From NCBI GenBank assembly GCA_937967535.1, contig CALCMV010000300.1, positions 1-11,289 of the forward strand: DNA of 11,289 bases, given 5' to 3'. The position numbers and the translations under genes were made by a program. The stretch is from an uncultured Saprospiraceae bacterium. GTDB lineage: Bacteria; Bacteroidota; Bacteroidia; Chitinophagales; Saprospiraceae. The notes under the pieces were generated by a model. It saw only the letters and a program-made list of their open reading frames with translations. It was not told where the DNA came from and made no database searches. Positions 7,445 to 11,289 of this stretch are shown here, piece after piece (positions within the stretch are counted from its first letter, which is position 1; each line of letters opens with the position of its first letter).

Positions 7445-8122
7445 TTATGTAAGTCTGTTTCTTTCTGCTGTCAATTTTTTTCCATCCCATCGAATCCAAA
7501 GAATACTGTATAGTACAGCGAGTACGATGAAGATAAATTGCCAGACTTCAAGGTGCATGACCTCAAAGAACTTAGGTGCGTGAATACCCGTCATATAAAG
7601 TGTAACGATACGAACAAGATTGATGAGTAATAAAACGCCAATACCCATGAGCAAGCCGGGCAATTTGCGTTTAAATACGGTAGGATATGCCAGTATAATA
7701 GAGGAAGCCAAGCCAATCGGCTCAATAGCATCGCAACCGCGTTTTACGTTCATCACAAAATCACCCTGAATGAGTGCGCCATCCGTCGAAGTGCCATACC
7801 CGAAAAGATTAATCAAAGCACTACCTATGGTAGCATTGACAGTGGTAAAGACATTTTCAAGGTAGTCTTCATACATCCAAACGTAAAAGACGCGGTAAAA
7901 CAGAATCATCAAAAGCAGGAAAATGCCAAAAAAACGCACGAATGGATTGTTGATAAAATTTTTAGCTCTATCCCCAAAGGATAGTCCATCGGATGTGCGT
8001 TTTGGAATAGCTGCTGCCTTTGACTGCGAGGCAGCAGCAGATTGTTGTTGTGGTTGCTTGTCGTTTGTATTTGTGGCTTGTTTTCGCTGCTTGTTCTGTT
8101 TATTCGGTTTTTTCTTTGCCAT
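7445..8122 (-). CDS. xrtH: Exosortase, probably exosortase H (XrtH)
   Basis: This encodes a 225-residue membrane transpeptidase of the exosortase/archaeosortase family, which cuts C-terminal sorting signals at the cytoplasmic membrane and is thought to attach the protein to an envelope acceptor. The three catalytic residues are visible in order and in the expected contexts: Cys130 in KRGCDAIEP, Arg171 in LLINLVRIV, and His190 in EVMHLEVWQ. Hydrophobic segments lie at about 62-82, 134-148, 155-176 and 192-211. The single-domain form without a C-terminal EpsI-like extension suits the short exosortases. The H subtype is inferred because the nearest substrate candidate carries an IPTLxxWG-like signal; the Cys/Arg/His call is firmer than the subtype. 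An unusual cytoplasmic N-terminal tail of about 55 residues is rich in Lys, Gln, Ala and Asn. The gene heads the cluster, separated by a terminator and a 334-base gap from the surface-protein gene upstream. Confidence 0.92.
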   Translation of the reverse strand: MAKKKPNKQNKQRKQATNTNDKQPQQQSAAASQSKAAAIPKRTSDGLSFGDRAKNFINNPFVRFFGIFLLLMILFYRVFYVWMYEDYLENVFTTVNATIGSALINLFGYGTSTDGALIQGDFVMNVKRGCDAIEPIGLASSIILAYPTVFKRKLPGLLMGIGVLLLINLVRIVTLYMTGIHAPKFFEVMHLEVWQFIFIVLAVLYSILWIRWDGKKLTAERNRLT

Positions 8123-8163
8123 GATATAGTGGTTTTCAAATAGTGATTGGAAATTCCTGTAAA

Positions 8164-8198
8164 ATGAGTAGATGATGAAATGAATAAATGAGTAAATG
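8164..8198. repeat. ATGAGTAAATG-type word cluster before the exosortase gene
   Basis: ATGAGTAGATG (8164-8174), ATGAATAAATG (8180-8190) and ATGAGTAAATG (8188-8198) are three related 11-base words in a row, about 42-76 bases upstream of the exosortase start on the minus strand. The same word, ATGAGTAAATG, occurs at 6517-6527 before the 74-residue gene. Confidence 0.6.
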
Positions 8199-8287
8199 TG
8201 TTTTTTACTCCTAATAATTCAATTAGCAAATATTCATCAAACCGGAATTATTTAATATTGTATTAACTACAATTGATTTTATGGACT

Positions 8288-8303
8288 TTTGTGTATGCAC
8301 AAA
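8288..8303. promoter_or_regulatory. Operator-like palindrome upstream of the exosortase cluster
   Basis: TTTGTG and CACAAA are perfect six-base arms around TATG. The site lies about 165 bases upstream of the exosortase start and 53 bases downstream of the terminator stem, in the region where the promoter should be. It would suit a dimeric regulator. No regulator gene is present in the window to pair it with. Confidence 0.35.
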
Positions 8304-8355
8304 TTTAAGAAATTATATGGTGCATTAATCTTATTAAATGTAAAAAAACCGCAAT

Positions 8356-8393
8356 AAAAAAGCCCGTTAAGCGATTACTTAACGGGCTTTTTT
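8356..8393 (-). terminator. Intrinsic terminator after the surface-protein gene
   Basis: There is a perfect 16-base stem, AAAAAAGCCCGTTAAG (8356-8371) against CTTAACGGGCTTTTTT (8378-8393), with a six-base loop CGATTA. On the minus strand the stem ends in six T, 64 bases after the stop codon at 8457. It separates the surface-protein transcript from the exosortase gene that follows. The structure is nearly symmetrical and would also work on the plus strand. Confidence 0.93.
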
Positions 8394-8456
8394 ATTTATT
8401 TCACATCAATTCTGATGGAATTTCGCCTCGGCTAAAGGAGGGTGATTTGTATTTTA

Positions 8457-11289
8457 TCAAACATTAATCTCACTCGCTTTGCGCTCACGAATACCCACTA
8501 CTGCTACGATAGACATCAACAAAGCAAGAATAATCAAGCCCCATTCGCCTACGGTTGGGATGTCAGCTATACCGCCGAAGTCAACACCATCAGAATCATT
8601 CATTGCTGTATCGCCGTCAATAACGAAGGCTCTCGGACCTACATCTCCTGTGTAGCAAGCCGGAACACCTCCCGTCAATGCAGCAGTATAATTGCCACAT
8701 GGAAATACCATCGGGCTGGAATCATAAATACCTGCGGCATCGGTGATAAAAGTAAATGTATTGCCCATATCATCAGTGACAGTAACTGTAATACCTGTCA
8801 AGTCACAACTTGGGTCGGCAATGACCAGACCTGCGATTTCATCTTCACAGACCATCGGGGTACAGTCAAGCCCTGCACCTGAAATCGCAAAATCACAAAG
8901 TTCGTTAGCACCCGTTCCGGCAATACCAGTAATGCTGTAATCGTATGGCGCACCTTCGGTGAAAGTAATAGTAATCGTCCCCATCTGAACGACCATTGGG
9001 TTATCACCACCAAGTGTACCGGAAGTCACCACAGTATAACCACCGGGACCGGGTGTAGCTTCCGCACCATTATCAAATGGAATAGAAACGGTGTAAGTAT
9101 CCGTACCTGCGGTTTCGGCATCACACACGACTGTTTCGGGAGAAAGTACCAATGTACATGCAGGTGCAGGGTCGCACATCGGCGATGCACCTGAAATTGC
9201 AAAATCACAAAGTTCATTAGCACCCGTTCCTGCAATACCTGTAATGCTATAATCGTATGGCGCACCTTCGGTAAAAGTGATGGTAATCGTACCCATCTGA
9301 ACGACCATTGGATTATCACCACCAAGTGTACCGGAAGTCACCACAGTGTAACCACCGGAACCGGGCGTACCTTCTGTACCATTATCAAATGGAATAGAAA
9401 CGGTGTAAGTATCTGTACCTGCGGTTTCGGCATCACAAACGACTGTTTCGGGAGAAAGTACAAGCGTACATTCTGCAGGTGCGAGACACGAAACAGGCGC
9501 ATCATAATCCATAGCTGCACTACAAGCATCGGCTGTACAGACAGCACTACCCGCACCACCTGCGGCGGTCAGGGCAGGGCTTTCAAATTCTTCGCCGGGA
9601 CTTCCATCAACAGTACCTGACATATCAATAACAGCACTTGCCGGGTCTAATAAATTGACATTATCAGCACCATTGCCAAATTGCGAACCACCACCATCAC
9701 CTGCACCAACTGTTCCGCTACATGTATTTATTTGGTCAATAGTAATGGTCAATGAGCCACCCGCAGGAACAATTGTACCCGCAGGGAAGGTATAAAATAC
9801 ACCGACATTATCTTCTAATTGATAACCTGAAATGTCAACATCCACACATCCGGCAGCATCCGTAGAGAAATTGTGAATCGTCACGCTCTCCGTTGCACAC
9901 TCATCAATACCACCTCCGGCACCTGTACCATCCGGCACAAATGATACGTATAATGCCATAGCAGGCGTGACCGTACCTCCGGCATTATCTACATCAGTAA
10001 CCGTTACGGTACATGCCATTGTACCATCGGCAGGTAGATTCGGGATATTCAAAGGCACATCAGCAGCATAAGAAAACGGACCGAAAGCCGTACCACATAC
10101 ATCTACATTAAACATGCCCGAAGGTCCCGGGTCGGTCACTGTAAATCCAATATCTAAATCATAAGTATCATCAGCAGGGTCACAAGCCGTTGGTGTTACC
10201 ACCAAGTCTGTAATCTCACAAACAGGAGACATACACATACCCGGTACAGTTGCCACTTCAGCCGTAGGGCTTGCAGTCATCATATCTTCATCACAAAGAC
10301 AACGTACAGTTACGGTTATTGGATTGGTTTGGTCATAAGTAGGAACAGTCGCTGCCCAAGTCGTACCACCATCAGTAGAATACTCGGCAGTTGCACCCAC
10401 AGGACAGGTAATCGGGTCAATAACTCCACCGTCAACTGTTGTACCGTCTGCTTGACAAGTACTTTCTGTGACTGTTGGTGGGGCAGGAGCAGCCATCAAA
10501 TCAGCCTCAACTGCACAAGTTGATACACACATACCCGGTACAGTTATCACTTCAGCCGTAGGACTGGCAGTGGTCATATCTTCATCGCAAAGACAACGTA
10601 CCGTAACAGTGATAGCGGTAGTTTGGTCGTAAGCGGGAACAGTCGCTGCCCAAGTTGCACCACCATCAGTAGAGTACTCGGCAGTCGCACCCGCAGGACA
10701 GGTAATCGGGTCAATAACTCCACCGTCAACTGTTGTACCATCTGCTTGACAAGTACTTTCTGTGACTGTTGGTGGGGCAGGAGCAGCCATCAAATCAGCC
10801 TCAATTGCACAAGCTACTGTTTCACAAAGGAACTCTGTCATTGCACAGCCTGCACAATCACCCGAACCCGGAGTTGGTGCGCCCGCAAGCGGACCGGTAC
10901 CGTCCAGAGGATAGTAAACAGCATCTCCTTGTCCTCCGGCAGTTGGCGTAGCACCATCACTAAAAGCAACAGATTGCGTGAAATCAACCGCAGGATTGCT
11001 TGCACAAGCAAGGGTGATATCAACACTCTCACCGCTATTGGACAAGCTACCACTGGTAGGTCCGAAAATCTGCGTACCCGCAGGTGGAGGCGTTGCCCAT
11101 GTACATGTACCAAAGCCCGTTGGGTTGATAGCAATAATAATATATTCACCCGGTGCGATTGTCGTTCCCGCAGGAAAAGTAAATGAAGCACCGTTGCTTA
11201 ATTCTAATGTTGTATTCGCATCTAATGTAATGGCATTGCTGTAAGAATTGAATAACTCAATGTACTCACAGTCACCATCATTACCTTGA
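8457..11289 (-). CDS. Large multidomain surface protein with IPTLxxWG-type sorting signal (5' end beyond window)
   Basis: The frame is open from the right edge to the stop at 8457, giving 943 visible residues. The apparent start at 11045 is only an internal TTG; upstream codons read on as NDGDCEYIELFNSYSNAI and continue without a stop. Domains, numbered from the first visible residue: a lamin-tail-like domain (1 to about 110), two near-identical 98-residue repeats (160-257, 258-355), an Ig-like domain (about 356-450), a second lamin-tail-like domain (about 455-590), two near-identical 104-residue repeats (607-710, 711-814), a prealbumin/SdrD-B-like domain (about 815-905), and the sorting signal (910-943). 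Paired cysteines recur in every repeat, which suits disulfide-bonded exported modules. The expected fate is export by Sec (the signal peptide lies off the window), cleavage by the exosortase, and display on the surface or in matrix, probably for adhesion. Ligand unknown. Confidence 0.93.
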   Translation of the reverse strand, partial: QGNDGDCEYIELFNSYSNAITLDANTTLELSNGASFTFPAGTTIAPGEYIIIAINPTGFGTCTWATPPPAGTQIFGPTSGSLSNSGESVDITLACASNPAVDFTQSVAFSDGATPTAGGQGDAVYYPLDGTGPLAGAPTPGSGDCAGCAMTEFLCETVACAIEADLMAAPAPPTVTESTCQADGTTVDGGVIDPITCPAGATAEYSTDGGATWAATVPAYDQTTAITVTVRCLCDEDMTTASPTAEVITVPGMCVSTCAVEADLMAAPAPPTVTESTCQADGTTVDGGVIDPITCPVGATAEYSTDGGTTWAATVPTYDQTNPITVTVRCLCDEDMMTASPTAEVATVPGMCMSPVCEITDLVVTPTACDPADDTYDLDIGFTVTDPGPSGMFNVDVCGTAFGPFSYAADVPLNIPNLPADGTMACTVTVTDVDNAGGTVTPAMALYVSFVPDGTGAGGGIDECATESVTIHNFSTDAAGCVDVDISGYQLEDNVGVFYTFPAGTIVPAGGSLTITIDQINTCSGTVGAGDGGGSQFGNGADNVNLLDPASAVIDMSGTVDGSPGEEFESPALTAAGGAGSAVCTADACSAAMDYDAPVSCLAPAECTLVLSPETVVCDAETAGTDTYTVSIPFDNGTEGTPGSGGYTVVTSGTLGGDNPMVVQMGTITITFTEGAPYDYSITGIAGTGANELCDFAISGASPMCDPAPACTLVLSPETVVCDAETAGTDTYTVSIPFDNGAEATPGPGGYTVVTSGTLGGDNPMVVQMGTITITFTEGAPYDYSITGIAGTGANELCDFAISGAGLDCTPMVCEDEIAGLVIADPSCDLTGITVTVTDDMGNTFTFITDAAGIYDSSPMVFPCGNYTAALTGGVPACYTGDVGPRAFVIDGDTAMNDSDGVDFGGIADIPTVGEWGLIILALLMSIVAVVGIRERKASEINV
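8460..8561 (-). other. IPTLxxWG-CTERM-type protein sorting signal
   Basis: The last 34 residues of the surface protein read IPTVGEWG, then a hydrophobic run (LIILALLMSIVAVVGI), then RERKASEINV. This is the three-part IPTLxxWG-CTERM plan: short motif, membrane helix, basic end. The fourth residue is Val instead of Leu. Known biology links this signal with exosortase H, and an exosortase gene begins 335 bases downstream. Confidence 0.92.
8847..9470 (-). repeat. Two tandem 312-bp repeats inside the surface-protein gene
   Basis: The first unit is 9470-9159 and the second 9158-8847. Each encodes 104 residues opening with CTLVLSPETVVCDAETAGTD. The copies differ at only a few codons, mostly in the TEGTPGSG/AEATPGPG patch and near the end. 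DNA identity is high, so the duplication is recent or kept uniform by gene conversion. Confidence 0.93.
10224..10811 (-). repeat. Two tandem 294-bp repeats inside the surface-protein gene
   Basis: The first unit is 10811-10518 and the second 10517-10224. Each encodes 98 residues opening with CA(I/V)EADLMAAPAPP and containing TAEYSTDGG(A/T)TWAATVP and TVRCLCDEDM. Stretches of more than 60 bases appear identical between copies. This family is unrelated in sequence to the 312-bp repeats of the same gene. Confidence 0.93.

Larger units (their letters stand above)
8123..8456. other. Intergenic leader region of the exosortase cluster
   Basis: This 334-base stretch holds no convincing gene. From right to left it contains the terminator of the surface-protein gene, a 16-base palindrome at 8288-8303, strongly AT-rich DNA where the cluster promoter would be expected, and a run of ATGAGTAAATG-type words at 8164-8198. 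On the minus strand AATATTTG (around 8230-8237) matches the Bacteroidetes -7 element TAnnTTTG at all but one position, but no -33 TTTG stands at the right distance, so no promoter is called. Confidence 0.6.

Noticed and set aside
11043..11045. Start codon of the surface protein at 11045
   Set aside because: The codon is TTG, the frame stays open to the window edge, and the upstream codons complete a lamin-tail-like domain, so the gene is truncated by the window.
10623..11186. 187-codon plus-strand open frame rich in Cys, Ser, Arg and Thr
   Set aside because: It is the antisense shadow of the repetitive surface-protein gene; a partly identical shadow recurs 294 bases away, exactly as the repeat predicts.

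Overview
The window looks like a chromosomal segment of a Bacteroidetes bacterium, most likely Saprospiria- or Cytophagia-like. The intergenic DNA is AT-rich, starts lack Shine-Dalgarno sequences and have A-rich leaders, and gene families typical of the phylum are present: a small outer-membrane beta-barrel and a very large cysteine-containing surface protein built from lamin-tail and Ig-like domains. No tRNA, rRNA, CRISPR array, transposase or phage gene was seen.

Layout. At the left end, one plus-strand gene (198-755) encodes a secreted beta-barrel protein. It converges on a long minus-strand cluster and is separated from it by a strong hairpin terminator (784-838). In transcription order, right to left, the minus strand carries: the 3' part of a giant surface protein ending in an IPTLxxWG-type sorting signal (8457 to beyond the right edge); a terminator (8356-8393); an exosortase with Cys, Arg and His catalytic residues, probably XrtH (7445-8122); a four-helix membrane protein (6632-7234); a 74-residue protein of unknown function (6283-6507); and two large paralogues (3656-6175 and 858-3464). 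Each paralogue joins an alkaline-phosphatase-superfamily domain, TPR repeats and a sulfotransferase-like domain.

Working model. The exosortase would cut and anchor the IPTL-type protein, or others like it, at the cell envelope. The remaining genes would be accessory factors that make or modify the anchoring structure. The most striking point is that the two paralogues have decayed in opposite halves. The protein encoded at 858-3464 keeps all recognisable metal ligands and the nucleophile of the phosphatase fold, but its sulfotransferase P-loop is altered. The protein encoded at 3656-6175 keeps a textbook sulfotransferase P-loop but has lost almost every phosphatase active-site residue. This suggests an obligate pair that together make one bifunctional enzyme.

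The gaps between the cluster genes are 100-210 bases and rich in short repeats: a 24-bp tandem repeat in front of the last gene, GAGTAAATG-type words in front of two genes, and nested inverted repeats after the exosortase gene. The genes are co-directional but not tightly packed, so whether they form one transcript is open.
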